Part shown: positions 8,097 to 17,560 of the stretch, piece by piece | How the letters are laid out: each line of letters starts with the position of its first letter | Numbering within the stretch: position 1 is the first letter of the stretch | Source of the DNA: Azospirillum cavernae | Lineage (GTDB): Bacteria; Pseudomonadota; Alphaproteobacteria; Azospirillales; Azospirillaceae | Length of the DNA: 64,000 nucleotides | Assembly (NCBI RefSeq): GCF_003590795.1 | Contig: NZ_QYUL01000001.1 | Location: 2,125,001-2,189,000, forward strand | Direction of reading: 5' to 3' | Made by a program: the position numbers and the translations under genes | Notes under the pieces: model-generated | What the model saw: only the letters and a program-made list of their open reading frames with translations | The model's database searches: none | What the model was told of the DNA's origin: nothing

Positions 8097-8357
8097 ATGT
8101 CGACCCAACACAAGCAAGCCATGGAGGCGGTTCTCCAAGCCGCCGCGCACGACATCGTCGCCACCCTGCAAGAGCGGGAGGTCACGGATCGCCACAGCGA
8201 AGAGGCCGACCTCGCCGTTCTTGACGTCGCGATTCTGCACGCCTACCGCGTCTTCATGCGCATCTGCGAAGAAAACGGCATGGAGGTGGACGCGGGCTAT
8301 TTCGCCGACCTCGCCGCCGACCTCGCCGACGAGGTGGCGCAAGACGAAGAGGAATGA
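8097..8357 (+). CDS. Small acidic helical protein of unknown function
   Basis: 86 residues from ATG 8097 with AAGGA eleven bases upstream. I do not recognise the family. The sequence is strongly acidic, especially the tail (ADLAADLADEVAQDEEE), with no cysteine pairs beyond one and no membrane segment. It lies alone between the DUF2783 gene and a flavoprotein gene, followed by a GC-rich palindromic repeat. Confidence 0.5.
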   Translation: MSTQHKQAMEAVLQAAAHDIVATLQEREVTDRHSEEADLAVLDVAILHAYRVFMRICEENGMEVDAGYFADLAADLADEVAQDEEE

Positions 8358-8390
8358 TCGGGGCGGACGCTTGATCGCCCGCTCGCGCCT

Positions 8391-8511
8391 GCCCCCTCCC
8401 TCCCACGCTGACGCGCGGGTCCCTCCCTCCCCCGCTGCGCGGGAGAGGGCGTTTGCCACTTCGCCGCCTGTCCCCTCTCCCGCGACAGCGGGGGAGGGTT
8501 AGGGAGGGGGC
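8391..8511. repeat. GC-rich palindromic intergenic repeat (REP-like pair)
   Basis: Two related units in opposite orientation. The outer ends GCCCCCTCCC (8391-8400) and GGGAGGGGGC (8502-8511) are exact reverse complements. Each unit also has an inner hairpin: CCCCGCTGCGCGGG near 8431 and CCCGCGACAGCGGGG near 8480. This style of intergenic element recurs in high-GC proteobacteria; here it separates the acidic protein gene from the flavoprotein gene and may also stop transcription or protect mRNA. Confidence 0.65.
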
Positions 8512-8545
8512 AAAGCCGCCGCGCACGCTCACCCGAAAGCCCGCC

Positions 8546-9778
8546 ATGCCCTCCCCCGACCCATCCCCCGACCTCGCGGTGATCGGCGCCGGTCCCGCCG
8601 GGCTGATGGCGGCGGAGATCGCGGCCAGCGCCGGGTTGCGCGTCGTTATTTACGACCAAACGCCCAGCCCGGCGCGCAAGCTGCTGCTGGCCGGGCGCGG
8701 CGGCCTGAACCTCACCCATTCCGAACCGCTCGACCGTTTTCTGCCGCGCTATGGCGCCGCCGAACCGCTGTTCCGCCGCCTGCTGACTAATTTTCCGCCC
8801 GACGCCTTGCGCGATTGGGCGGCGGGTCTGGGCGTCGAGACCTTCGTCGGCAGCAGCGGGCGGGTTTTTCCGGTGGGCATGAAGGCGTCCACCCTGGTGC
8901 GGGCGTGGCTGCGCCGGTTGGACGGGCTGGGCGTCGCCCTGCGCCGCCGCCACCGCTGGACCGGCTGGGACGCCGACGGGCGGCTGACGCTGGAAAACGC
9001 CGAGGGCGAAACCGTGACGCTCGCCCCGCGCGCCACCCTGCTGGCGCTGGGCGGGGCAAGCTGGCCGCGCACCGGCTCCGACGGGCGATGGAGCGGGATT
9101 TTGGCCGCGCGCGGGGTGGAGATCGCCCCGTTCCGCCCGTCCAACATGGGGTTTGAGGTTCCCTGGTCCGACCATCTGCGCGCCCGCTTCGCCGGGCAGC
9201 CGGTGAAAAGCGTCGGCCTGTCCGCCGCCGGGCGGCGGATCAAGGGCGAGTTCGTCATCACCGACAGCGGCATCGAAGGCGGCGCCGTCTACGCGCTGAG
9301 CGCCCCGCTGCGCGACGCCATCGCGGCGGGCGGCCACGCCATCCTGACGCTCGACCTGCTGCCCGATCTGACGGAAGCGGTGGTTCTCAAGCGGCTGCGC
9401 CAGCGCGGGGCCGAATCGCTGGCGACCTTCCTGAAAAAGGCGCTGGGTCTGACCGGCGTCCGCGCCGCCCTGCTGCGCGAATTCACCCCCGCCGCCGCCC
9501 TGTCCGACCCGGCGGCGCTGGCCCGCAGCCTGAAGGCGCTGCCCATGCCGCTGACCGGCGTCCGCCCGCTCGACCGCGCCATCTCCAGCGCGGGCGGCGT
9601 GCTCCTGTCGGAGCTGGACAACCAGTTCATGCTGAAACGCGCGCCCGGCGTCTTTCTGGCCGGTGAAATGCTGGATTGGGAGGCCCCGACCGGCGGCTAT
9701 CTCCTGCAAGGCTGCTTCGCCATGGGCGTCGCCGTGGGCCGGGGAATCGTCGCGCGTCTGGAAACGCCCTATCGCTGA
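8546..9778 (+). CDS. NAD(P)/FAD-dependent oxidoreductase, TIGR03862/HI0933-like flavoprotein
   Basis: 410 residues. The N-terminal dinucleotide motif is VIGAGPAGLMAAEIAA (about 11-26), followed by the HI0933-family hallmark K-L-L-L-A-G-R-G-G-L-N-L-T-H-S-E (about 51-66) and, near the end, L-A-G-E-M-L-D-W-E-A-P-T-G-G-Y-L-L-Q-G-C (about 375-394), which closes the FAD site. The insert domain typical of the family lies between. The YhiN/HI0933 group has no settled reaction; some relatives reduce tRNA- or hydroxyproline-related substrates, but nothing here points to one. It ends ten bases inside the convergent PBP gene stop region. Confidence 0.8.
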   Translation: MPSPDPSPDLAVIGAGPAGLMAAEIAASAGLRVVIYDQTPSPARKLLLAGRGGLNLTHSEPLDRFLPRYGAAEPLFRRLLTNFPPDALRDWAAGLGVETFVGSSGRVFPVGMKASTLVRAWLRRLDGLGVALRRRHRWTGWDADGRLTLENAEGETVTLAPRATLLALGGASWPRTGSDGRWSGILAARGVEIAPFRPSNMGFEVPWSDHLRARFAGQPVKSVGLSAAGRRIKGEFVITDSGIEGGAVYALSAPLRDAIAAGGHAILTLDLLPDLTEAVVLKRLRQRGAESLATFLKKALGLTGVRAALLREFTPAAALSDPAALARSLKALPMPLTGVRPLDRAISSAGGVLLSELDNQFMLKRAPGVFLAGEMLDWEAPTGGYLLQGCFAMGVAVGRGIVARLETPYR

Positions 9779-12027
9779 GTGTTTCCGTAATCATACTGAA
9801 CCTTCGGCGCGCCGCCGCCGCCGGTCAATTTGCTGATGAGCGAACCGATGCCGCCGCTCTCCTCGCGCGGCGCCGCCGCCGGGGCTTGCGGCGGCGGGGC
9901 GACGGGGCCAGCGCCGGGCAAGCCGCCCGCCGAGGCCATCGGCGTGTTCCAGGCGGGCGCGCCGTCCAGGCCGGGCAGCGGGCGCGGCGGTTTGCCCGCG
10001 TGGGCGTCCATCATGAAGCCCTGCCACAGCTTGGCGGGCAGCGTGCCGCCGGTGACTTTCTTCATCGCTTCGTTGTTGTCGTTGCCCAGCCACACACCGG
10101 CGACCAGATCGGCGGTGAAGCCGACGAACCAGGCGTCGCGGTATTCCTGCGTCGTGCCGGATTTCGCCGCAGCCGGGCGGTCGAGCCTGGCGCTTTTGCC
10201 GGTGCCGAACTCGATCACCCCGCTCATCATCCGCCCCAGTTGCACGGCCAGCGCCGGATCGACGACGGCGGCGGACCCGCCCCCCTGGCGGCGGTAGAGC
10301 ACCGCGCCGTCACGGCTCTTGATCTCGCTGATGGCGTAGGCCCAGACCGGCGCGCCCCGGTTGGCGATGCCCGCGTAGGCGCGGACCAGATCGAACAGCG
10401 TCACCTCGCTGGTGCCCAGCGCCAGCGACAGATCCTTAATCATCGGCGTGCCGATGCCCAGCGCGGCGGCGATGCGGCGCACCCGGTCGGCGCCGACCCT
10501 CTCGATCAACCGGACGGTGGCGGTGTTGGACGAATGGGCCAGCGCGCTCGCCAGCGTGATCGGACCCCGGAATTTGCCGTCGTAATTGCCGGGACTCCAG
10601 TTGCCGATCTGGATCGGCGCGTCGTCGATCAGGGTTTCCGGCGTCCATCCCGCCTCCAGCCCGGCCAGATAGACAAAGGGCTTGAAGGCCGATCCCGGTT
10701 GGCGCATCGCCTGGGTGGCGCGGTTGAACTCGCTGCCGTCATAATCGCGCCCGCCGACCAGGGCGCGCACCGCGCCGTCGGGGGCCATGGCGACCAAGGC
10801 CCCCTGCCGCACATTCGCGGCGGGGCCGGAGGAGGACAACAGCGTTTCCAGCCGCTGTTCGGCGGCCCGCTGCATCTTCAAATCCAGCGTGGTCCGCACG
10901 ACGACGTCGCCATGGTCGGCCCCGACGAAGCTCGACACCAGATCCGTCACCCAATCGGCGAAGTAACGGCCATCGCCGCCCGGCTTGCGGCGCGGCGCCG
11001 GTGGGGTGGTGCGGGCGGTTTCCGCCTCTTGCGCGGTGATGTACCCGGCGTCGGCCATCGCCAGCAGAACGATGCGGGCGCGTTCGGCGGATTCATCCGG
11101 GTTGGCGGTGGGGGCGTAGCGCGAGGGGGCCTTCAACAACGCCGCCAGCACGGCGGATTCGCGCATGTCCACCTGGGTCGCCGGTTTGCCGAAATAGGTG
11201 CGCGAGGCCGCGTCCACCCCAAAGGTTCCCGCCCCCAGATAGACCCGGTTCAGATAGGCGGTGAGGATCTGGTCCTTGGTGAAGCGGCGCTCCAGCCACA
11301 GGGCGAGCATCGCCTCCTGTATCTTGCGCTTCAGCGACTTTTCCGCCGTCAGGAACAGATTCTTGGCGAGCTGCTGGGTGATGGTGGAGCCGCCCTGCGT
11401 CGCCCGGCCGGAGCGCCAATTGACGTAAACCGCGCGCGCCAGACCGATCGGATCGATGCCGAAATGAGAATAGAACCGCCGATCCTCGATCGCCAGAACG
11501 GCTTGAATCAGATGCGGCGGCAGATCCTTGACGCCCAGCGTCGTGCCGTGCAGATCGCCAAAGCGCGCGAACTCGGTCCCATCGGCGGCCAGCACGGTGA
11601 CGGAGGCCCGCCGCTCAAACTGCGCCACCTTGGAGATGTCCGGCAAATCCATCGCGAAATAGGCCAACACCGCGCCCAGCCCAACGCCGCACCAGATGGC
11701 GACCACCAGCCCCCAGTGAATCAGAACGCCGACCCACAGCCCGGCCCGCTCGCTGCGGTTGGACGGCGCACGGTTGGGCGGTTGCGGCGGTTTGACGGCC
11801 TTGCGCGGCGGCTTGGGAGGGGGAGAAGGCGGAGGATAAGAGGGCGGCGGCGGCGCTTTCCCCGACCCGCGCTTGCCAAAAATCGGCAGCGTCGCCAGAG
11901 AGAAGCGCGCGGCCTTCCCGCCGCCGGGCCGCTTGGATCCGGCGGTCTTGCCCCCGGTCTTCGCGGTTTTGGCGGCGTGGCCGGGGCGCGGTCCCGCGAA
12001 AAGCTGATCCGGTCGGTCGGCGGTCAC
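9769..12027 (-). CDS. Class A penicillin-binding protein (PBP1A family)
   Basis: 752 residues, GTG start. Bifunctional peptidoglycan synthase of the inner membrane. A basic, lysine- and proline-rich cytoplasmic tail fills residues 1-95, then one membrane segment (97-123). The GT51 glycosyltransferase has its catalytic motif E-D-R-R-F-Y-S-H-F-G-I-D at 181-192 and later GGSTITQQLAKNLFL. The transpeptidase has S-A-F-K (in RQPGSAFKPF), S-S-N and K-S-G-T (in AAKSGTTQEYRDAW). The C-terminal tail is proline/glycine-rich and low-complexity. The length is normal for PBP1A/1C-like enzymes. All three penicillin-binding motifs are intact. It is a single-gene unit; the ends overlap the convergent flavoprotein gene by ten bases. 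Confidence 0.9.
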   Translation of the reverse strand: MTADRPDQLFAGPRPGHAAKTAKTGGKTAGSKRPGGGKAARFSLATLPIFGKRGSGKAPPPPSYPPPSPPPKPPRKAVKPPQPPNRAPSNRSERAGLWVGVLIHWGLVVAIWCGVGLGAVLAYFAMDLPDISKVAQFERRASVTVLAADGTEFARFGDLHGTTLGVKDLPPHLIQAVLAIEDRRFYSHFGIDPIGLARAVYVNWRSGRATQGGSTITQQLAKNLFLTAEKSLKRKIQEAMLALWLERRFTKDQILTAYLNRVYLGAGTFGVDAASRTYFGKPATQVDMRESAVLAALLKAPSRYAPTANPDESAERARIVLLAMADAGYITAQEAETARTTPPAPRRKPGGDGRYFADWVTDLVSSFVGADHGDVVVRTTLDLKMQRAAEQRLETLLSSSGPAANVRQGALVAMAPDGAVRALVGGRDYDGSEFNRATQAMRQPGSAFKPFVYLAGLEAGWTPETLIDDAPIQIGNWSPGNYDGKFRGPITLASALAHSSNTATVRLIERVGADRVRRIAAALGIGTPMIKDLSLALGTSEVTLFDLVRAYAGIANRGAPVWAYAISEIKSRDGAVLYRRQGGGSAAVVDPALAVQLGRMMSGVIEFGTGKSARLDRPAAAKSGTTQEYRDAWFVGFTADLVAGVWLGNDNNEAMKKVTGGTLPAKLWQGFMMDAHAGKPPRPLPGLDGAPAWNTPMASAGGLPGAGPVAPPPQAPAAAPREESGGIGSLISKLTGGGGAPKVQYDYGNTQR

Positions 12028-12196
12028 GGCGCGCTTCCAGCCCCCTGCGTTGGCACATTCGGCGCCGCGCGCCGCGTCCCCGCCATATAACCCCCGCCGC
12101 CACGCGGCGGAAAGGGCCGCTGCGGGCCGCCGATCATTTGCCCGGCGACCGTGGCGAAAGAATGACGCTTCGCACGCTCAAACCCCGTGAAACGGC

Positions 12197-13210
<1,014 letters not shown>

Positions 13211-13327
13211 TTTATCGTCTGTTTAATAAAACTATCGTGAAACAGCCAACTCGGCAAGCCGCCCCATGCCCAGCCCGACCGGCGGAAAACCCAGCTTTTG
13301 CAAGGCGTCGCCCCCGCCGCGCGGCGT

Positions 13328-13342
13328 TGGCACGGTGGTTGC
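13328..13342 (+). promoter_or_regulatory. Sigma-54 promoter of the psp operon
   Basis: TGGCACGGTGGTTGC matches the -24/-12 consensus TGGCACG-N4-TTGC exactly: GG at 13329-13330, GC at 13341-13342. It lies 30 bases before the first psp-side ORF and about 120 bases after the divergent pspF start, leaving room for PspF binding sites. Confidence 0.92.
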
Positions 13343-13371
13343 GATAGGAGACGCATGGAAGGAGATCACCC

Positions 13372-13515
13372 ATGACCGACTTCAACGATCATCGCCGCCG
13401 TTACAGGGACGTCGGCCCGCTGCTTCAGCGCGCCCGCCTGTTTCTGGCCTCCCGCCCAGCGGAAAGCTGGCTGTTTTTCCTCGCCGGCATCGTCGTCGGC
13501 GCCATCCTCGGCTGA
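13372..13515 (+). CDS. Small single-pass membrane protein, first gene of the psp operon
   Basis: 47 residues, too short for routine gene calling. The first half is basic (HRRRYRDVGPLLQRARLF); residues about 30-47 form one hydrophobic segment (SWLFFLAGIVVGAILG). GGAGATCACC provides a ribosome site six to ten bases before the ATG. It is the first gene after the sigma-54 promoter and 17 bases before pspA, so it is co-induced with the stress proteins. It could be a PspD-like peripheral or membrane component, but I see no clear sequence match, so no symbol is given. Confidence 0.7.
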   Translation: MTDFNDHRRRYRDVGPLLQRARLFLASRPAESWLFFLAGIVVGAILG

Positions 13516-13532
13516 GCGACAGGACACCGATC

Positions 13533-14204
13533 ATGAGCATTTTTTCCCGCCTGACCGACATCGTGCAATCGAACCTGAACTCCCTGCTGGACCGCGCCGA
13601 AGAGCCGGAAAAGCTGATCCGCCTGATCGTCCAGGAGATGGAGGACACGCTGGTCGAGGTCCGCACCTCCACCGTCAAGATCATCGCGGAGAAGAAGGAG
13701 ATCGAACGCCGCGTCGCCGATCTGCGCCGTGAACGCGACGAGTGGGACCGCAAGGCCGAACTGGCCCTGACCCACGACCGCGAGGATCTGGCCAAGGGCT
13801 GCCTGCTCGCCAAATCCAAAATCGCCGAAGAGGCCGACGCCTTGACCGAGCAATTGATCCATGTCGAAACGGCCCTGTCCAAGGCGAACGAGGACATTGG
13901 GCGGCTTCAGGCCAAGCTGACCGACGCCAAGAACCGCGAAAAGGCGCTGACCGCCCGCGCACAGACCGCCGCCAACCGGGTGAAGCTGCGCAGCAGCCTG
14001 CACGACGACCGCATCAACGAGGCGCTGTCCCGTTTCGAGCAGGTCGAACGCAATCTGGACGAGATGGAAGGCCGCGTGGAATCCTACGACCTCGGTCGGA
14101 CCAAGAGCCTGGTCGAGGAAATGGCCGAGCTTGAGGCGACCCAGAAGGTGGAAGGCGAGTTGGCCGCGCTGAAGGCCCGCATCGCCGCCCGCCGCGCCAC
14201 CTGA
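13533..14204 (+). CDS. pspA: Phage shock protein A
   Basis: 223 residues, the normal PspA length, nearly all coiled coil. The N-terminal amphipathic helix (MSIFSRLTDIVQSNLNSLLD) binds stressed membranes; the next block (AEEPEKLIRLIVQEMEDTL) is the PspA/IM30 signature. The rest is heptad-rich helix to the end. PspA stabilises a leaky inner membrane as a scaffold and inhibits PspF in unstressed cells. It is followed after 33 bases by pspB. The ATG lies 17 bases after the small membrane ORF. Confidence 0.93.
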   Translation: MSIFSRLTDIVQSNLNSLLDRAEEPEKLIRLIVQEMEDTLVEVRTSTVKIIAEKKEIERRVADLRRERDEWDRKAELALTHDREDLAKGCLLAKSKIAEEADALTEQLIHVETALSKANEDIGRLQAKLTDAKNREKALTARAQTAANRVKLRSSLHDDRINEALSRFEQVERNLDEMEGRVESYDLGRTKSLVEEMAELEATQKVEGELAALKARIAARRAT

Positions 14205-14237
14205 TCCTGACTCTCCGGCTGGAAAGGCCCATCGACC

Positions 14238-14465
14238 ATGGGGTTCTTCGCGTTCGTCATCGGCGTTCTGTTCATGGTGGTGGTGGCGCCGGTTTGGATC
14301 GTCTTCCACTACATCACGCAATGGCGCGCCCAGCGCGGCTTGAGCGCGCAGGACGAGCAACTGCTCGCCGAATTGTGGGAGATCGCCAACCGGCTGGAAG
14401 GCCGCATCCACGCGCTGGAGCGGGTGCTCGACAGCGAAGCCCCCACTTGGCGCAACAAAACCTGA
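14238..14465 (+). CDS. pspB: Phage shock protein B
   Basis: 75 residues. One N-terminal membrane segment (FFAFVIGVLFMVVVAPVWIVFHY) is followed by a cytoplasmic coiled coil with the PspB pattern W-R-x-x-R-G-L-S-x-[QD]-[DE]-x-x-L-L-x-E-L-W-E-I-A-x-R-[LM]-x-x-R-I-x-x-L-E. With PspC it relays membrane stress to the PspA-PspF complex. Spacing to pspC is 18 bases. Confidence 0.9.
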   Translation: MGFFAFVIGVLFMVVVAPVWIVFHYITQWRAQRGLSAQDEQLLAELWEIANRLEGRIHALERVLDSEAPTWRNKT

Positions 14466-14483
14466 CAGAAGGGCACGACCATC

Positions 14484-14912
14484 ATGGACCGCTCGTCGCC
14501 TCCCCACGGCTCCCCCCACGGCTCCCCGTTCGAATCGCCCAACCCGCACCGGCTTTACCGCAACCCGCAACAGGGTGTGTTGGGCGGGGTGTGCGCCGGG
14601 ATCGCCGATTATTTCGGGGTCAAGCCGCTCGCCATCCGCTTCGCGGTGGGGGTGGGGCTGTGTTTCTTCGCCTTCCCGCTGATGATCGGCTATGGAATCG
14701 CCATGATGGCCCTGCCGGTGCGCCCGCAACAGCTCTACCGCAACCCGGAAGAGGAAGCCTTCTGGCGCACCGTGTCCACCAAGCCCGACCGCAGCTTGGC
14801 CGGGTTGACCCAGCGCTTCCGCGATTTTGAAAAGCGCATCGCCGGGTGCGAGGCCTTCGTCGCCTCCAAAGAGTTCGAGTTGAACCGCGCGATCCGCAAC
14901 CTGGATCGCTGA
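14484..14912 (+). CDS. pspC: Phage shock protein C (PspC-domain membrane protein)
   Basis: 142 residues. The PspC domain starts at about residue 23 with H-R-L-Y-R-N-P-Q-Q-G-V-L-G-G-V-C-A-G-I-A-D-Y-F, then one long hydrophobic helix (about 53-80) and a C-terminal cytoplasmic helix (residues 100-140) that suits interaction with PspA/PspB. A second copy of the L-Y-R-N-P motif occurs at about residue 82. It is last in the psp group; the next gene starts 28 bases later with its own ribosome site and may be co-transcribed. Confidence 0.88.
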   Translation: MDRSSPPHGSPHGSPFESPNPHRLYRNPQQGVLGGVCAGIADYFGVKPLAIRFAVGVGLCFFAFPLMIGYGIAMMALPVRPQQLYRNPEEEAFWRTVSTKPDRSLAGLTQRFRDFEKRIAGCEAFVASKEFELNRAIRNLDR

Positions 14913-14940
14913 CCCCCTCTTTCGTGTCTGGAGAAACCGC

Positions 14941-16005
14941 GTGATGGGATCAACCACCCCTTCCCGATGGCTCCCGCTTGCCTTGTTGGCGGCCATCCAG
15001 GCCGGTTCCGCCTGGGCCGCCGACGCTCCTGCGGTCGGCTTCCGCAAGATGGCCGTGCCGGAAACGGCGCAGAATCGCGCCCTGGAGGTCGCCGTCTGGT
15101 ATCCGACCGACGATTCGAGCCGCAACGCCACGCTGATCGGCGACAATCCCGCCTTTGTCGGCGTGTCGGCGCGGGTGGACGCCGCCCCGCAGCCGGGCCG
15201 TCACCCGCTGGTCGTGCTGTCGCACGGCTATGGCGGCAACTGGACCAACGAGCAATGGTTGGCGGTGGATCTGGCGGCGCATGGCTACATCGTCGCCGCC
15301 GCCAACCATCCCGGCACGACCAGCCGCGACATGGCCCCGCCGGGCGCGGTCAAGCTGTGGCGGCGCCCGGGCGACGTCAGCCGCGTCATCGACGCGCTGA
15401 ACGGCGATCCACAACTCAGCCCCAGCCTCGCGCCGCAACGCGCGGCGGTGATCGGCCATTCACTGGGCGGCTGGACCGCCGTGGCGCTGGCGGGTGGACG
15501 GTTCGACCCGGAACGCTTCGCCGCGTCTTGCAAGGCCCATCCCGAGATGGCCGCTTGCGGGCGCGAGATCGGCGCCGAGCAGCCCGGCCCCGAAGATGTG
15601 GCCGCGCTGTCGCGATCCTTGGCGGACGCGCGTGTGAAGGCCATCGTCACGTTGGATCTGGGCTTGTCACAGGGATTCGATCCGGCCAGCCTCGCCGCCG
15701 TGACCACACCGGCGTTGGTGATCGCCGCCGGTCCGGGCGACGCGCGGATGCCGGTGGAGCTGGAATCACGCGCGCTGGCCGACCGGCTGCCCGCCGCGAC
15801 GACGCGCTATCTGGCCATCGACGACGCCAGCCATTTCAGTTTCCTGAACGTCTGCAAAGCCGACGCCATCCCGCTGCTGGAGGCCGACCGGCCCGGAGAC
15901 GGGATGATCTGCCGCGACGGAAACGGACGGAACCGCGCGACCATCCACCGGCAGGTCGCCGATGTGGTCTTGCGCTTCCTCAACGAGGTCACGCCAACGC
16001 CCTAA
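14941..16005 (+). CDS. Secreted alpha/beta hydrolase (dienelactone hydrolase/PAF-acetylhydrolase-like)
   Basis: 354 residues. A signal peptide covers about residues 1-27 (LPLALLAAIQAGSAWAADAP). The alpha/beta-hydrolase core has the oxyanion strand H-P-L-V-V-L-S-H-G-Y-G-G, the nucleophile elbow G-H-S-L-G-G near 177, an acidic residue after the strand ALVIAAGPGDARMP, and a histidine in DDASHFSF near 295. So Ser-Asp-His is complete. The substrate cannot be told. GTG 14941 or ATG 14944 are both possible, with GGAG seven to ten bases upstream. It follows pspC closely; whether it belongs to the psp response is unclear. Confidence 0.75.
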   Translation: MMGSTTPSRWLPLALLAAIQAGSAWAADAPAVGFRKMAVPETAQNRALEVAVWYPTDDSSRNATLIGDNPAFVGVSARVDAAPQPGRHPLVVLSHGYGGNWTNEQWLAVDLAAHGYIVAAANHPGTTSRDMAPPGAVKLWRRPGDVSRVIDALNGDPQLSPSLAPQRAAVIGHSLGGWTAVALAGGRFDPERFAASCKAHPEMAACGREIGAEQPGPEDVAALSRSLADARVKAIVTLDLGLSQGFDPASLAAVTTPALVIAAGPGDARMPVELESRALADRLPAATTRYLAIDDASHFSFLNVCKADAIPLLEADRPGDGMICRDGNGRNRATIHRQVADVVLRFLNEVTPTP

Positions 16006-16022
16006 GGCGTTGGGGGAAAATC

Positions 16023-16148
16023 TTACCGGCGCGACCGACGGTCGCGGCTGCGAACCGGAACCGGAACCGGCTTGAGCACCGGAAGAGTGGCGATCACCCC
16101 GGCCAGAACCACGGCCATCGCACCACCGAGCAGAATGACGTCCATCAT
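16023..16148 (-). CDS. Small membrane protein of unknown function
   Basis: 41 residues from ATGATG at 16148, with GGAGGG just upstream. One hydrophobic segment (VILLGGAMAVVLAGVIATLPVL) and a strongly basic, Val-Pro-rich tail ending RSRDRRSRR. It is convergent with the hydrolase. No family is recognised; the case for coding rests on the ribosome site and the clean topology. Confidence 0.45.
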   Translation of the reverse strand: MMDVILLGGAMAVVLAGVIATLPVLKPVPVPVRSRDRRSRR

Positions 16149-16346
16149 TGGCCCTCCACCATCAACCCTGCCTACCGGACTATGGTGCGACAAGATGGTT
16201 TCAACATGGTAGCGAAAAAAGCGGCTGACAACCGCCCGTCCCATCGGGAGCAACCCGTATGCGACGTTTCAATGTCACACCGCCAGCCGCCGCCCGGTCC
16301 TTGATCCATGTCAGATGTGTCAAACGGGATTGCAAGGGCGCGCCGA

Positions 16347-16859
16347 TCATTGCCGCTGCGGCCCGATCTCCATGATCGCGAAACCCTTTTGTTCGGGGTA
16401 CTTGGAGTTGGCCTTTTCCCGCGCCTTTTTCTCGTCCTGCGCCCAGACCAGGAACCGCCGTCCGCGCTTCCAACTGTCCAACGCGACCGGGTCCAGGTCG
16501 GGATTGACCCGCTTGCTGTATTCGAGGTTGACGATTCGCAGGATCCAAGTCCCGTCCGTGTTGGTCCGGCGGTCATCCAACACATAGACCCGGCGGTCCG
16601 CCGCGCCCGCCGCCTTCAAGCGCTGCTCCAACTCCTCGCACCCCAGTTCCGCCATGCCTTTGCGACGGCGGGCGTCGCGCAGATCGCGGGCCTGCTGCAA
16701 GGTGACGCGGGCAACCCTCTTGATGCGGTCGACCTGCGTCTGCTTGCGGCTGACCGCGTTGGCGATGCGCTCCTCCGACGTCTTCAGGCGGCGCAACGCC
16801 AACAGCAGCGACACCGCCAGGGAGGCGAACCCAACCAGACCCGCGAACAGAAATGCCAT
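16347..16859 (-). CDS. Uncharacterised membrane-anchored protein, cassette A second gene
   Basis: 170 residues. Residues 1-22 form a membrane anchor (LFAGLVGFASLAVSLLLAL). Residues about 25-85 are charged helix, probably coiled coil. The C-terminal domain (90-165) has R-V-Y-V-L-D-D-R, W-I-L-R-I-V-N-L, FLVWAQDEKKAREKANSKYP and G-F-A-I-M-E-I-G-P. This last domain aligns with that of the 33007-33501 gene (FHCFDR..., LVAENAEDARRRIQERHP, SVAIGPP), so the two are paralogs. It starts 12 bases after its partner ends. No known family is recognised. Anchor plus coiled coil plus small globular domain suggests a membrane-associated complex with its partner. Confidence 0.6.
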   Translation of the reverse strand: MAFLFAGLVGFASLAVSLLLALRRLKTSEERIANAVSRKQTQVDRIKRVARVTLQQARDLRDARRRKGMAELGCEELEQRLKAAGAADRRVYVLDDRRTNTDGTWILRIVNLEYSKRVNPDLDPVALDSWKRGRRFLVWAQDEKKAREKANSKYPEQKGFAIMEIGPQRQ

Positions 16860-16871
16860 GATGCGTCGTCC

Positions 16872-17438
16872 TCAGCCAGCCTTGGCGGTCGGGACGTCGG
16901 CGGCCCCGACATCCTGCATGCGCGTGATGGCGTAGCCGAAGGCGGGGGGAAAGCGCCGCTCGACCTCCGCCCGCGCGTCGGCCATGGATTTGGCCCACAC
17001 CTCGACCATCTGCGGCTGGGACCAATGCGGGTCGATGTAGGCGTGCGGCTTTTGCTGGAAATTGGCGGTCCCGACATATTTGTTGACCACCATGGCGATG
17101 TAGCAGGGCATGCCCTTGACCTCTTCGCCAATCAAACGGACCAGCCGCTCGCCCGCCATCTGGGAATCTTTCATCTGCCGTTCCAGAATCTTGCGGCGAC
17201 GCAGGATGTCCTCGACCGCGCCATCGGCCTCCCTCAACTCGGCCACACGGTCGCTGCGCCGGGCCTCAAGCTTGGTTTCCAGCTTGGCGCGCCGCACGAT
17301 GGCGTCGCGCACCCCAGACGTGCCATGCCGTTTCTCGATGGCCCGTTCGCCGAACACCACCACGAGTTTGGCGATGGCGAAGCCAAGCCCGGCCAGCCCG
17401 AACGCGGTGATGAGTGCCTGCGTGTAATCATGCCACAT
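16872..17438 (-). CDS. Uncharacterised membrane/coiled-coil protein, cassette A first gene
   Basis: 188 residues. One membrane segment near the N-terminus (ALITAFGLAGLGFAIAKLVVV), then a long charged helix (about 35-100) and a C-terminal region with E-R-L-V-R-L-I-G-E-E, Y-I-D-P-H-W-S-Q-P-Q-M-V-E-V-W-A. The product of 32408-33010 has the same plan and the matching segments (RRFIHEIGREE, V-I-H-P-A-I-W-P-F-Q-N-E-A-Q-V-W-A), so it is a diverged paralog. Gene order within the pair is the same in both cassettes. The function is unknown. Confidence 0.6.
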   Translation of the reverse strand: MWHDYTQALITAFGLAGLGFAIAKLVVVFGERAIEKRHGTSGVRDAIVRRAKLETKLEARRSDRVAELREADGAVEDILRRRKILERQMKDSQMAGERLVRLIGEEVKGMPCYIAMVVNKYVGTANFQQKPHAYIDPHWSQPQMVEVWAKSMADARAEVERRFPPAFGYAITRMQDVGAADVPTAKAG

Positions 17439-17560
17439 GAATGTGCGCCCAAGCCGACCTGATTGCCAAAGCCATCACTAGCCTGCCCGGTCGATTTGTT
17501 CAACGGCGGCAACGCAACAATTTGCGGCAAATTTATGATTTTTTGCGACTGAATCGTCCC

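Noticed and set aside
8391..8511. CRISPR array or tandem regulatory repeats
   Set aside because: Only two inverted units with inner hairpins and no equal spacers. No CRISPR-like regular repeats were seen anywhere in the window.
9676..12090. Long plus-strand frame opposite the penicillin-binding protein gene
   Set aside because: The minus strand carries all PBP motifs in one frame; the plus frame is low-complexity Arg/Gly/Ala shadow.
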